The translations under genes were made by a program, and so were the position numbers. Of a stretch of DNA of 64,000 nucleotides, positions 32,927 through 44,829 are shown piece after piece. The stretch covers positions 558,001-622,000 of the forward strand of contig NC_021846.1 in assembly GCF_000439435.1 (NCBI RefSeq), read 5' to 3'. Positions within the stretch are counted from its first letter, which is position 1, and the number at the start of each line of letters is the position of its first letter. The notes beneath the pieces were generated by a model. It saw only the letters and a list, made by a program, of their open reading frames with translations, was not told the DNA's origin and made no database searches. This DNA comes from Spiroplasma taiwanense CT-1. Lineage in GTDB: Bacteria; Bacillota_I; Bacilli_A; Mycoplasmatales; Mycoplasmataceae.

Positions 32927-34346
32927 TTAACTTAAGTCAATTATACTATCAATTAGTTTTTAATTTTCTTCTGTAAAATTAGGAGAAACCATAATTGCAG
33001 TTTTACCTTTTTGAGATAAAACTAATTTTTCAATATCATTTTTTTTAATTGAATCCAAATTTGCAGTTAATTCATCTAAAATAAGTATTTGCTTTTGATT
33101 ATACATATTATAGGCAATTGACTGTTTAAATAGGTAAATATTTTGATCAATATAATCAATTTTATCTCTAAAACTTAAAAAATTATTTTGATTTATTTCA
33201 ATATTATTTGCAATCAAATTACCATTTTCAATATCTACAATTCCAACAATTGCTTTTAATAAAGTTGACTTACCAGATCCACTTGTACCTGTTATTAAAT
33301 ATTTTTTGTTTTTTAAAAAATTATAATTAAAGTCTTTAATTATTTTTCTATCTGCAATTGAAATATCAATATTTTTTAATGAAATATCATTTATTACTTC
33401 TAATTTTTTTGATTTAGAAAATTCTTTTTGAGTATAATTAAATTATTTATTTAAATATCGCCCATTTTTTATTTGTCCAAAATAAATCCCAGAAGATATT
33501 ACTAATGAAATAAAGGCTTCACTAACAGAAGACATTAAAATAACGTTTGCAATACTTAATCCCCCATTTAAATAAAGATAAACTACTGCTGCTAATATTG
33601 AAGCTGAAAATAAAACGACAAACATTTTTAAAGGAATATCCACAATTCCATATATTTTTGTAAATTTATTATAATTTTTTTATCTAATTGATATGTTAAA
33701 GTTATTTTTTCTTTAAATTTTTTTATTCTATTTCCAAAATAAAATACTTTTATTCCTAAAAGAGTTGACATTAGCCCATTTACATAAATTCCATAATTTT
33801 GAATATATTCAAAAATAGCTTTATTAAATTTTTTATATAAAATATTTGAAACTAAATACATTATTAATGCAAAAGCTAATAAGATTAGAAATAATACTCA
33901 ACTAATTGTTAGTAATGCAGCACTATAGCTAATAGCACTTGCAATTATTCCAATAAAACTAAACAAAGTTATATAAATTTGTCCTGAAATTGTTGGAACA
34001 TCGATACTATAGTGATTAACAATTTGACCAACTTCTTTTTTATTGTTTGAGTATAATCAAGATTTATAAATTGCTTTGTAACTCTTTTTCTTAAATCAAA
34101 ATTAATAAGTGAAAGTGTTACATCTTGAAAGTATTTTGCAATAACTTTTGCCATTTATGCTCCAACTCAGATTCCAATAATAATATAAAGTTGAGTTCAA
34201 TTAATATTTGTTTTATTTGTTTCATCAACAACAGTATATAAAAATTTTAATTGATAAATAGAAAAGAAATCAACAATGGATGAAATTAATAAAACAATTA
34301 TTATTAAACTAAATAATAATTTAGTTTTCAATGATAATGTTTTCAT
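32927..34346 (-). pseudogene. Decayed ABC exporter (copy 2), ABC signature deleted
   Basis: Type I exporter design, membrane domain plus ATPase. ATG 34346 starts MKTLSLKTKLLFSLIIIVLL; TAA interrupts after GIWVGA; frameshifts follow near 34045 and 33680; TAA again after GRYLNK (about 33443). The ATPase keeps Walker A TGTSGSGKST and ILILDELTANLD, but the stretch between IAYNMY and NQKQILILDE, which should hold about 80 residues with the LSGGQ signature, is missing. The last stop is a TAA where copy 1 has Leu (SENLKLIDKQ against EEN-stop-KLIDS), an apparent TTA to TAA change. Clearly non-functional. Confidence 0.75.
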
Positions 34347-35926
34347 TTTCTTTTATTCCTTTAAGTTCTATTTGTTTATCAATTAATTTTAAGTTTTCAC
34401 TTGTAAAATCATGTGAAATCATAATTACTGTTAATTGTTTATCTTCTAATATTAATTTTTCAATTTCATTTTTTGTATTTGGATCTAAATTTGCAGTTGA
34501 TTCATCAAGTAATAAAAATTTTTTATCACTATATAAAGCTTTTGCTAAAGCAATTCTTTGTTTTTCTCCCCCACTAATTTTTTGACTAATTCCCCCAATT
34601 TGAGTTTCTAAACCTTCATTTGAATTCTCAATTAAATAATCTAATTTCACTTTTTTAATAATTTTTTCAATTTTATCTTTGTCGTATTTTTCAGGTAATG
34701 CAATATTAAATGCAATTATTTCATCAAATAAATATATTTCTTGTTATATATATTCAATATCCGATCTTAAATTTATTAAATTCTTTTTTTTAATTTCTTT
34801 TGAATTTATAAAAACTTCTCCATTATTTATTGGAAGTAATCCAATAAAAGAATTTAGTAATGTTGACTTTCCAACACCACTTTTACCTGTTATTAAATAT
34901 TTTTTATTTTCTTTAAAAGTAAAAGATAAATTTTTAATTATTAATGAGTCATTTCTTTTTATAGAAATATTTTTAAATTCTAAAGTTTTAATTTTTCATT
35001 TACTAATGTCTTTAATTTATTCATTATTTTTCATTTTAAATTTTAAAAATAAATCTTTTGAAGATTTAAAATTTTGAATATTTTCAAAAATACCAAAAAT
35101 ATTTGTCGAAAAAGTTATTGCAGTTAGACTTATTGAAAGTAAAACCCCAATTTGTACAAGATTAAATTTATATAAAAAAACAACAATTAAAAACATCCTA
35201 ATAATTATTGCTGTTTTAAAAAATGATGTAAAAAATTCAATAATATTTTTTTTGACTATTATCTTTTTGTTCAACATTCATTTTCTCATTTGAATGTTTA
35301 TAAATTAATTTTTCATATTCATCAATTTTATTTGAAGAATAATAAATTTAATAACCTGAAATTACATCAACTAAATTATTTTTATAACTTTGGTTACCAG
35401 TTGATATAGAAATATTTATCTTGTTTAGTAATTTTGAAGAAATTGTTAAAATAACTAACAACATTAAAATTGAAATTAAACCGAACAAAGATAATCATGG
35501 ACTAAAAATAAACATTGTTATTAAATTTGCTAATAATAATGTAGAAAAATTAAATATTTCAAAAATAGCACCATATCTATCTTTTGTTAATACATCAAGA
35601 TCGTTTGAATATCAAGAAATAAAAATTGCAGAATTTATTTCTTCAATTTCACTATAAGATAAATTTAAAATTTTATTTGTAATACGAACTTTTATATTTT
35701 CTCTAAATAATGTTTTTACTTTTATAACTATATAATAATTTAAAAAATAAAAACAAAATCCAATAATTGAAGTTGTAATAATTATTGAAACTAATATTAT
35801 AATTTCTTTTGTATTATAATTTCCTATTTTACTTAAATTTGCCATAAAATAAGTAGAAACAGAAAAAAAGCCAGCACTTAAAATTATTGTAAGAATTGCA
35901 ATAAAAATTCAAATTTTCATTTTCAT
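34321..35926 (-). pseudogene. Decayed ABC exporter (copy 1)
   Basis: ATG 35926 (GGGAG before it) starts MKMKIWIFI and six membrane helices. Lesions: TAA after LVDVISGY (about 35350), a frameshift near 35265, a frameshift near 34985, and TAA in place of the residue before QEIYLFDEII (about 34743). The ATPase is otherwise complete: Walker A TGKSGVGKST, signature KISGGEKQR, Walker B FLLLDESTANLD, switch ISHD. Tandem paralogue of copy 2, whose ATG overlaps this stop; together they would have formed a heterodimeric exporter. Confidence 0.75.
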
Positions 35927-35946
35927 TTTTTCTCCCTTCAATAAAA

Positions 35947-35974
35947 TAGTGCTAAATTATTTAATTTAGCACTA
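35947..35974. promoter_or_regulatory. Perfect palindrome upstream of ABC exporter copy 1
   Basis: TAGTGCTAAATTA and TAATTTAGCACTA, 13-base arms around TT, 21 bases upstream of the ATG at 35926. Could be an operator or a leader attenuator of the decayed locus; the minus strand continues TTTTAT rather than a pure T-run. Confidence 0.5.
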
Positions 35975-36156
35975 GATACTACTTAATAATTATAATAACT
36001 AACCTTGATTTAATCATAAAATCTCACTTTCCTTTTAAAATAAATATATCATAATTAAAAAATTTTATTTATCTTTAAGTAATACAAAAGAAGTTTTATT
36101 TTTTTAAAAAAAATACTTTGCAAATGATAAAATTTTATTGATTACAGGAGAGAATA

Positions 36157-36795
36157 ATGTTTGAGTTTACTTTAGTGGATATAATTTCATTAGTTACAGG
36201 AATTATAAGTTTAATATTAGCAACTTTTATCTCAATATGAATTTATAGAAAAGATGACTTTAAGGATTTTTATAGAGAATTTAAAGAAAAGTATTTTTTT
36301 ACTTTCAATAAAAATTTATTAAAAGAAATTAATGCTTATATAAATATTAGTGAAAAAAATAGTGAGGAAATTGATTCAATTGAAAATCAATTAAATAAAA
36401 TTTTATATTTTCTAAGTTTTTTAATTGAAAATAAAAAAACTATTAAATCAATTTATAACAAATATAAAAAACATATTAAAAATCATTTGAAGAAAATGAA
36501 ATTTAATTCTTTTAGTATTAGAACAAATAAATCAACTAGACAAATTACTCTAAATAAAATTCCAGATACAGAAATGGATTTTTTACAAAACTTTAAAGAT
36601 AAAAAAATAAATGAAATATTTAATAATTTTAATAAAATATATAATAACCTTTTCAGTATTTTTATTGATAAAAATACTGAAAAACAAAAACTGGATCAAA
36701 CTATACAAGTTTTAAGTTTTTTATCTAAAACTGAACCAGATATTATTTTAACAATTCTTTGAATTTTTAAATTATCAAAAGCTGTTAGTGATTAA
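36157..36795 (+). CDS. Hypothetical membrane-anchored helical protein
   Basis: 212 residues with one N-terminal helix (VDIISLVTGIISLILATFIS) and a Lys/Asn-rich coiled-coil-like cytoplasmic domain; TGA at 36238 and 36760 are Trp. ACAGGAGAG precedes ATG. Stands alone between the decayed locus and a convergent beta-glucoside module. Function unknown. Confidence 0.65.
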
Positions 36796-36823
36796 AAAAA
36801 CCTTACTTTTGTAAGGTTTTTTT
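36794..36823. terminator. Bidirectional terminator
   Basis: AAAAAAACCTTAC and GTAAGGTTTTTTT arms with TTTT loop between two convergent genes. Confidence 0.88.
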
Positions 36824-36835
36824 AATCACTCAAAA

Positions 36836-38224
36836 TTATAGACCATTATTTTCAATCACTTTTTGATATCAATAAAAACTTTTTTTTCTATATCTTTTTA
36901 AATCTTTTAGATCATCATCAGTTCTATTTACAAAAACAAAACCATATCTTTTTTTAATTCCTTCATGAGTTGAAACTAAATAAATTGCACTTCATGGATT
37001 ATATCCAATTAATTCAACTCCATCATTAATAGCTAATTTTAATTGTTCAATATGTTTTTGATAATAATCAATTCTATAATCATCATTAACTTTGTCATCA
37101 ATTAATTCATCATATCCACCAATTCCATTTTCTGTAATGATTAAAGGAAGTCTATATCTATCATAAATTTCTCTTAATGTTGTTTTTAATCCAATTGGGT
37201 CAATTTCTCAACCAAATTGAGTTTTTTGTAAATTTGGATTATATACTTGTCTGTATACTCCTTTGATTGATCTCACTTTTTGTTGATCTGTTAGAGTTTT
37301 AAAATTATCATTTTCATATGACATTTCAGCAGTTCCAGAAGCATAATAATTAAAAGCAATAAAATCAGGTTTTGATTTTTTTAAAATTTCTAAATCTTCT
37401 TTATAAATTTCGAACATAGAATTGTGTTTTTCCAAATAATTTAAAACAAATTTATTGTATATTCCAAAAATATAACAGTCTAAATAAAATCAATTTCTAA
37501 ATATTTTCATATTTAGAGCTGCGATTTGATCTTCAGGTTTATTTGTATTGGGATATATTGCAGCAATGTTTGGAGCTGAACCAATTTTTCCATTTTTTAC
37601 AGTTTGATGGCATATGTCCATTGCTTTTGCTTGTGCTAACATCATATGATGATTTACTTGATAAGTATTTTTTAATCTCTCTTTTCCTTCACCAAATTTA
37701 ACACCAACTATTTCACCAAAAATAATCATTACATTTTGTTCATTTATAGTTAATCAGTATTTTACTCTATCCCCAAAATTTTCAAATAGAATTTTTGCAT
37801 AATTTGCAAAATGATCAATTGTCTCACGATTTAATCAACCTCCATTTTTCTCAAGTTCATTTGGTAGATCAAAGTGATACATTGTAACAATAGGAATTAT
37901 ATTATATTTTAATAGTTCATTAATAATATTATTATAAAAATTAATTCCGTCTTTATTTATTTTACCAAATCCTTTTGGCAAAATTCTTGTTCAAGAAATT
38001 GAAAATCTATATGATTTAAAACCCATTTCTGCCATTAAAGCAATATCTTCTTTTCAATTATTATAATGATCTGAATCTACTTTAAAATCAGTTGTTCCAT
38101 TAGGTATATTTTTTCTAACATCTTGAATTAAAGGACCTTTTCCATCACTATCCCATCCTCCTTCAAATTGATAAGCACTTGTCGATGCTCCTCATAAAAA
38201 ATTTTTTGGGAATTTATTTGACAT
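36836..38224 (-). CDS. bglA: 6-phospho-beta-glucosidase (GH1)
   Basis: 462 residues, usual GH1 length, intact. FLWGASTSAYQFEGGWDSDG KG at the start, acid/base Glu in YWLTINEQNVM, nucleophile Glu in LIITENGIGGYDE, and SFYWYQKVI at the end. Cleaves phosphorylated beta-glucosides delivered by the PTS permease encoded immediately upstream; the ATG lies inside the remnant 3' end of that permease gene. TGA codons are Trp. Substrate range (cellobiose, arbutin, salicin) not decidable. Confidence 0.92.
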
Positions 38225-40699
38225 TTTGTTTTATCTTTCTATTTTCTTTAAAAAATTTTTTAAATATAAAATAATCTATTTCCTGTTCTTTAATTACTTC
38301 ATAACTAATTTCCAAATTATTAATAGCATTTTGATAAGTTAATAAAATATTTTTTAATAGTTTTTCATCTATTATTAATTTTGAATTTTCTAATAATGTT
38401 TCTATTTCTGATATTATTTTCATATTAAATGTTTTATAGTTAAGAGTTACTTCATCAACTTGTTTAGTTAATTGTTAAATCTCTAATTTTATTTTTTCAA
38501 ATTTTTCATCTCTTTGATAATTATTATAATTTGTTGCAAGTAAATTATATTTTTCTTTATTAGTTTCAATATTTTTAATTGCCCTATTATAAAGTTTATC
38601 CTTATGAGTTGTAAATATTTCATTCGTTCTTTGTAATTTAATTTCTTTATTTGAAAGAGAAATTAAATTCTTTTCATATAACTTATAATTATTTTCTAAT
38701 TTAATTTTATTTTTTATATTTTCTAATTCTTTTTTTAAATTAATTATTTTAAAATCATTTTTTTCAATATTATTGCTTGAAATTATTACTTTAAATAATA
38801 AATTGCTTACTTTATTAAATTCTTTGACTTCAGATTTTCTGTCAATATATAAAATAAATGTAATTAAAAATGCACTTGTAATTGAGATTGCTGATGCAAT
38901 TAAACCCATAATTAGATTAGAATCAAGTCCTAAACCAATATATGACATTACACCAGTTCCAGTTCTTGAAACTTGATGAACATCTAAAATTCCTCCCACT
39001 GTTGCCCCAATTAATGCTCCAAAACTACCATACAAAAATGGTCAAAATTTTCTAAGATTTACACCATAAATTATTGGTTCTGTAATTCCAAAAATAGAAC
39101 CAGGTAAACCATCAAAACATGCTTGTTTTATTTTGTTATTTTTTGTTCTTATAGCAACAGCTATTGTTGCCCCAATTTGTCCCACAATTGCAATTTGAAG
39201 TGCTGCATACATTACTGAAGGTTCAACTGGAGTTTGAGTCATTGGTAAACTTATTGCAGTAACAACAGCAACATGAGTTCCTGTTAATACTAAAGTTTGT
39301 CATAACATTGCAAATATTCCAAGTCCTAAACCATAAGGGATTTTTTCAAGTAATATTACAAATTGTGAAATTAATTGTTCAATAATTCTAAAAAATGGTC
39401 CTACTGTAAACATTATTATAATAAAACTAACAAATACCACAAATGCAGTTCTAAAAACAACATCAATAGCTGAAGGCATTCATTTTTTAATTCATACATT
39501 TAAATAATGAACTAAAAATCCTGCAGCAATCATTGGAAGTACAGTGCTTTCATAAGATTTTATTGAAATAGAATTACCAAGAAATGTGAATAATACTCAA
39601 CCTGCACCAAATATATATCTACTTGTTAATAATAAGGCAAGTAATAGTGCCATTGAAGTTTCACCTTTTAAATATTTCACAGTACTATATAGAAATGCAA
39701 CACCAATTAATTCAATTCCTACTCTTGATCCTACATAAAATAAAGCACTTGCAATATCATGATTCATAACTTCTGATGGACTTGCTGGGTTTTTTAAAAC
39801 ACCCGAAACCACTAAAATAGCTTGTAATCCCCCAATTATTCCAGTTCCAATTAATAAAGGAATAGTTGGAAATAAAATTGATGTAATAGCTGGTGCAAGT
39901 TTTTTCTTAAATGGAATTTTTTTATTTCTTCTTTAACATCTAAATTATTTTCAATAATATTTGAACATTCTTGCCTAACTTTATATACTTCTCCCCCAAT
40001 TATTATTTGCAATTCCTGACCAGCTCAATTTATTCCTTTAACAATTGAAATATTTTTAATTTTAGTTTCATCAACAAGATCTTTATTTCTAATTTTAAAA
40101 CGAAGTCTTGTCATGCAATTATAAAAATTTGTTTGATTTTCTTTCCCCCCAATTGCAGATAATATTTTTTGAGCTGTATCTACATATTTATTTATTTCTC
40201 TATCCATTTTTACAAGATCACTTGTATTAACTTCTTTTCTTTCAAAATCAATTTCAAAAAGCAAATCTCCTTGTTTTACTGTTTGATTTATTTTTTTTAG
40301 ATTTATTTTATATTTTTTAAAATTTAAAGTTTCTATTAAAATAGATGTTTCAAGTGAAATATGACTAGATATACTACTTTTATCTAATTTCATTATTTCA
40401 CTTTTTTTAGAAACTTTATCTCCAAGTGTTTTTAGTAATTCAAAAGGTTTACCTTCCAAATTTACTGTGTCTAAACCTACGTGAACTAATAGGTTAAAAT
40501 ATTTATTTGAAAAATAATATGCATGTTTTGTATCTGCAATTAATTCAATTTTTGCATTATCAAGAGGACTTGTCATTATATTATTTTCTGGAATAATAAA
40601 TACACAATCTCCAAGTGATTTGGATGCAAATGCAGAATCACTTATTTCTTCAATTTTTTTGACATAACCATCAAATGGTGAATATACATTTACTTTCAT
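38214..40699 (-). pseudogene. Beta-glucoside-type PTS permease EIIABC, frameshift and nonsense
   Basis: Order EIIA-EIIB-EIIC. EIIA: VHVGLDTVNLEGKPF (phosphorylated His). EIIB: FYNCMTRLRFKIRN (phosphorylated Cys). EIIC: IPLLIGTGIIGGLQAILV to GITEPIIYGVNLRKFWPFLY. Between EIIB and EIIC the frame breaks in an A7 run (T7 at 39917-39923 on plus; A8 would give EIKKIPFKKKLAP). After the last helix the protein has an unusual coiled-coil tail of about 130 residues, interrupted by TAA at 38475-38477, after which the same frame continues QLTKQVDEVTLNYKTFN to 38214. AGGAGGTAAAAA precedes ATG. Imports and phosphorylates beta-glucosides if functional. Confidence 0.85.
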
Positions 40700-40755
40700 T
40701 TTTTACCTCCTAGTTTTAATATAATAGGTGTAGAAAAAAATTCTATATAAGAAGC

Positions 40756-40794
40756 AAAAAAGTCTAATACTTTCCAAAAAGAGAAATATTAGAC
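40756..40794 (-). terminator. Terminator after RpiR-type regulator
   Basis: GTCTAATA and TATTAGAC arms (40762-40769, 40787-40794) followed by T's on the minus strand; the stop of the regulator lies in the arm. Confidence 0.7.
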
Positions 40795-41536
40795 AATCAT
40801 ACTTTGTAAAGTAAGTAGTATATAGTCAATACATATTTTTCTATATTTAAAATTAATATATTTTTCATTATTATAAATAACAAATTTATCATTAAATAAA
40901 TTTATTTTATTGGATTGAGATTCTGAACTAATTATAAATAAATTTTCTTTTTTACAGTCTTTATTTAAAAAATTAATAAATTCTACTAAAAATGTATTAT
41001 CTTGGCCAGCAAGTAGCAATAAAACAGGTGTATTTTTAATATTATTAGCAACAATCTTATCTGATATTATTCGAATTTCTGAAAATAAAACTTCTATACC
41101 AATTTCTGAAAAAATATCATTTGCATATTTTGCACAAGGAATAAGTTGATAAGAAGAAACAATTATTATTTTTTTTGTTTTAATTATTTTTTCTATCAAT
41201 TTTTGTGAAAAATCATTATTTTTCAAAATTAAACTATGAAAATAATCAAAAATTGTTTTATTAAGTTTATAAGATTCATTAAAATTTTTTTTTAGAATTA
41301 TAATATCTTTAATATTCATTTTTTAAAGAAAAATTAAATTCTCTAAAACCACTAAAACCTAATTTTTTTGCAAATTTTGTAAGTACACTTTCACTTACAA
41401 AGCACTCTTTTGCAAGTTCAATTTGATTTTTAAATATTCCTGTATTGTAATTTTTCAATATTATTGTTGCAATACTTTTATATGAACTTTTTGAATTACT
41501 TTTAGATAAATCAACTAATAATTCTCTTATATTCAC
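40789..41536 (-). pseudogene. RpiR/MurR-family sugar regulator split into two frames
   Basis: First piece (41309-41536, 75 residues) is the RpiR helix-turn-helix domain: NQIELAKECFVSESVLTKFA KKLGFSGFREFNFSL. Second piece (40789-41319, 176 residues) is a divergent SIS-like sugar-phosphate-binding domain (KKIIIVSSYQLIPCAKYAND). The frames overlap by 11 bases at an A6 run (T6 at 41319-41324); a change of one base would fuse them into a normal-length regulator of about 248 residues. Either frameshifted or two coupled proteins. Next to the beta-glucoside PTS, which it probably controlled in response to a sugar phosphate. Confidence 0.75.
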
Positions 41537-41573
41537 AATAATTCCCCATTCATTTTTTTAATTTAATACTGAT

Positions 41574-42808
41574 TTAATGCCCAATTAAATTATCAGTTTG
41601 TTGTTCACCAATTTTATGAACATATTTTGTTCATTTTCCATTAAGTCATCGTATTACATATGTAATTGATCTTGAAACTGGATCTGTAATTAAAGTTAAG
41701 TAAATTAACAATAACCCTCAACCTTCAAGAAATTCAAAACCATAAACAACAAGCATAGGTAGACCAACCATCCCTATTCCCATTGTTATAAAAGAAACAA
41801 AAATTGGATATCACAAGTCACCAACACTTCATAAAGCTCTTAGTAAAGTCATATTGACTGTATCAAATAAAATTTTAATAGCATAAATTGTTAGTAAAGA
41901 TATTCCTCAAGGCATCAAGTATTTTTAGGTCCCATTAATTCTAATAAAGGTCAACTCAAAGCAATCATTATTACATTTGCAATTAAAGTTGCATAAATTG
42001 ATGCTTTTCAACAATTAATTGCAACTTCATATGCACCTTGCTTATTATTTTCTCCAACTTTTCGAGCAACAAATACACTTGTAACTGTTCCCATAGCTTG
42101 AATAAAAGCAGAAGAATATTGGCCAATGCTTGTTGCACTTCTATGTAACACTAGTCATGTATCGTTTCCTGCATTTGGAGATAAATGGGCAATTGCAGCT
42201 CCTGTTCCAAAATTACATAAGTTTCAAACACCCATTTCAATTGTAACAACTGTACTTTTTTTCATTGATTGTAGTCCTGCAATAAATACTTGAGGTAAAG
42301 ACATCATTATTAATTTTATATTCATATATCTATAATAATCTGCAACAAATTTTAGTTCATTTGGTTCTAAAATAACATTATTATAGATAATTTGTGTATT
42401 ATTGCTTGCACCCATTAAATAACCAATTTCATTTGCAGCAGCTTCTATTGAAATAAAAATTACACCTGTAATTGTAAAATTTACTAAAAGTCCTGTAACA
42501 ACAACTTTTGAAACTTCTTCTTTTTTTCCTTGTCCAATTAAGTTTCCAGCAACAACAATTGCTCCTGTTGCAATTAAACTTGGGATAAATTGTAGAGTAT
42601 TATAACTTAAAGTTGCTTTTGCAACAGCACCAGCATAAACTTCATCTTTATAATGATTCAAAGCAATTAAATTTATTTGAGAAATTAAAATATTAAAAAG
42701 CAATTGTATAAAAATTGAAATTGCCATTATGGCAATATCTTTTACATTATCAATTTTATAAAAAGGCGTCTTTATTTTTTCAAAATGACTTACTTTTTTA
42801 GTTTTCAT
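41574..42808 (-). pseudogene. MATE-family efflux transporter, one frameshift
   Basis: About 411 residues when restored, with 11-12 helices. TLSYNTLQFIPSLIATGAIV and VAGNLIGQGKKEEVSK is the MATE signature in the first half; AMGTVTSVFVARKVGENNKQ the counterpart in the second. The frame is lost at a T5 run (41922-41926 on plus): A6 would read GPKKYLMPWGISLLTIYAIK. Stop TAA 41574. Many TGA are Trp. A second, separate MATE gene from that at the left edge. May be functional if the shift is a sequencing error. Confidence 0.8.
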
Positions 42809-42897
42809 TCTTTTTTCCTCGTTACAATTATTTTATACAAAAAAAAGTTTTAATAATAAAACTTTTTAAATTATAGTAATTATTTTAGAAATTTCTT

Positions 42898-43191
42898 TTA
42901 GATATTATCAATTTTTTTCTTAATGATTTGAATTTCTAATTCAAGATATATTAAGTTTTCTTTAACTTTTGCTAAATTATGATAATTTTTATCATTTGTT
43001 TTTCTTTTATTTAAATGAATTTGATAAATTAATAGTCCAAAACCTGGAATAAAGTATCATCAAAATAAATTTTTTTTTAACTTTTTATTTACTTCTTTTT
43101 CTTTTTTGAAAATATTTTTATATTCAATTTCTTTTTCTTTTAAATTATTTTCTAAATCAGGTTTTTTCATATTATTATATTTTTCAAACAT
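42898..43191 (-). CDS. Small membrane-associated coiled-coil protein
   Basis: 97 residues: charged helix (LKEKEIEYKNIFKKEKEVNK), one hydrophobic stretch WWYFIPGFGLLIYQI using two TGA-Trp, and another charged helix. AAAGGGATTTT precedes the ATG. Follows the next gene upstream by 22 bases. Function unknown. Confidence 0.55.
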
Positions 43192-43213
43192 TTTAAAATC
43201 CCTTTTCTCTCTT

Positions 43214-43900
43214 TTAGTTAGATACCAATGCTTTTAAAATCTCATTTATTAAATTATTCATTGATTGAAAAATTATTTTTAATTCGTTTGTTTGAGAAAG
43301 AAACACTGATTTATGTGCTTCAATTCCTACACCCTCTAAACTTGAATAAATATTTTTTGTATCCTGAATAAAATGTACCATTTTTTCAGTTGCTTCTAAT
43401 TTTTTTGTAAAATCAGGATTATAAGTCATTTCAATAAGAATCCTTTTTAATTCTTCAACAAATTTTTTATTTCAAGATTCAACATCAAAATCTTGAATAG
43501 ATTTTAAATAATCTTTATTAAAATAATCAATTTGAGCTGCAAAAAATTCTGAAATATAATCCATAAATATCATTCCTGAATCTGTTATTGAAATATCTTC
43601 TTTAATATCATTACAATAACCTATTCATTGAATAACTGCATTATTAAAATAATGATATCTTTGTAGTAAAAGAGTTAGCATTAAATTAAAATCCATTGAA
43701 GATGATTCTTGATATTTATTAAAGAAATTATCAAGTCCTTCAAGTAATGTTTTACTGTCTTCTGTTTTTGCAATTGCTTCTAATTCTTCTTTTTGTTCCT
43801 GACTGACTTCAAAGTCAGGAGAAGTAATAAAATTTTTAATATCCTTTTCATAAAACTTGAAAATTATTTTTCTAAAGTCTACTAGTTCAATTAATTTCAT
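43214..43900 (-). CDS. Hypothetical soluble protein
   Basis: 228 residues, acidic and helical, no membrane helix. GGAGGAAATTT precedes ATG 43900; divergent from plsY. MDFNLMLTLLLQRYHYFNNA and SITDSGMIFMDYISEFFA are the most regular segments. TGA codons are Trp. No family recognised. Confidence 0.65.
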
Positions 43901-44012
43901 AAATTTCCTCCATAAATAATTATTATAAATAATTTTAACTCATTTATTTGCATAATACTATATTTTTATAGTATGATTATGATTGTATAAGAACAAGAGA
44001 GGGAGAAAAAAT

Positions 44013-44813
44013 ATGTATTTAGGTACTGTTTTAGCCTCTATTATTGGTTATTTTATAGGAAGTTTTAGTTTCTCAATTACAATTGTCAAATTTAAAGCTA
44101 ACAAAGATGTTAGAGAATTTGGAAGTAAAAATGCAGGAGCAACAAATGCAAGTAGAATAATTGGTAAAAGTTGGGGTGTTGCAATTATGTTGTTGGATTT
44201 AACAAAAATCTTATTTACAGCAGTTGTTGCAATGTTAATTAATTTAATTCCCTCTGATTTATTTAATCAAACAAGCTTTATTATTCCAGGAATAATTGCA
44301 TTAATTGGTCACTGTTGACCAATATATTACAAATTTAAAGGTGGAAAAGCTGTTAGTTGTTTTTTTGGTGTTTTACTTATTAGTAATCTTATTATATTTG
44401 CACTATTTTTTATTTTATTTATGATTTTACTTTTTACAACAAGAAAAGTAAGTATTGCCTCACTTTCAAGTGCTATTATTGCAACAGCTTTAATATGAGT
44501 ACCTCAAATTTCAGGAGGTAATCAATTTATTTTTAGTGGTTATGACTTTTTTTATCAAGTATATGAAAATAATTTTTATGCAGTTTGATTTAACAAATTT
44601 CATGATTTAAGTGTAGACAATAAATTTTATGATAGCTTTATAACAATTGATATTGTTGTTACATTAGCTTTATTTCTGTTACTTTTTAGACACAGAGAAA
44701 ATATAATAAGAATATTTAAGGGCACTGAACCTGCCTTTTTAAAATCAAAAAAAGAAAAAAAGAAATCAGAAATTTTAAAAACAAATAAAGAAGATATAAA
44801 AATGATCAATTAA
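44013..44813 (+). CDS. plsY: Acyl-phosphate:glycerol-3-phosphate acyltransferase
   Basis: 266 residues. PlsY motifs: IGYFIGSFSFSITIVK, EFGSKNAGATNASRIIGKSW (GSKNAGATNxxR), LIGHCWPIYYKFKGGKAVS (the GHxFPxxxxFKGGKxVA block, with TGA Trp). Membrane enzyme that makes lysophosphatidic acid for phospholipid synthesis. It is longer than usual (about 200) through an extra loop near 165-205 and a Lys-rich tail. GAGAGGGAGA precedes ATG 44013. Confidence 0.92.
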
Positions 44814-44829
44814 AAATTGATCATTTTTA
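44797..44829. terminator. Bidirectional terminator overlapping two stop codons
   Basis: TAAAAATGATCAAT and ATTGATCATTTTTA perfect 14-base arms. It contains the stop of plsY and touches the stop of the convergent hydrolase gene. Confidence 0.85.

Noticed and set aside
31160-35930. Many in-frame TAA codons, considered as a recoded stop
   Set aside because: TAA is the normal stop of the intact genes in the window, and the affected genes also carry frameshifts and a deletion.
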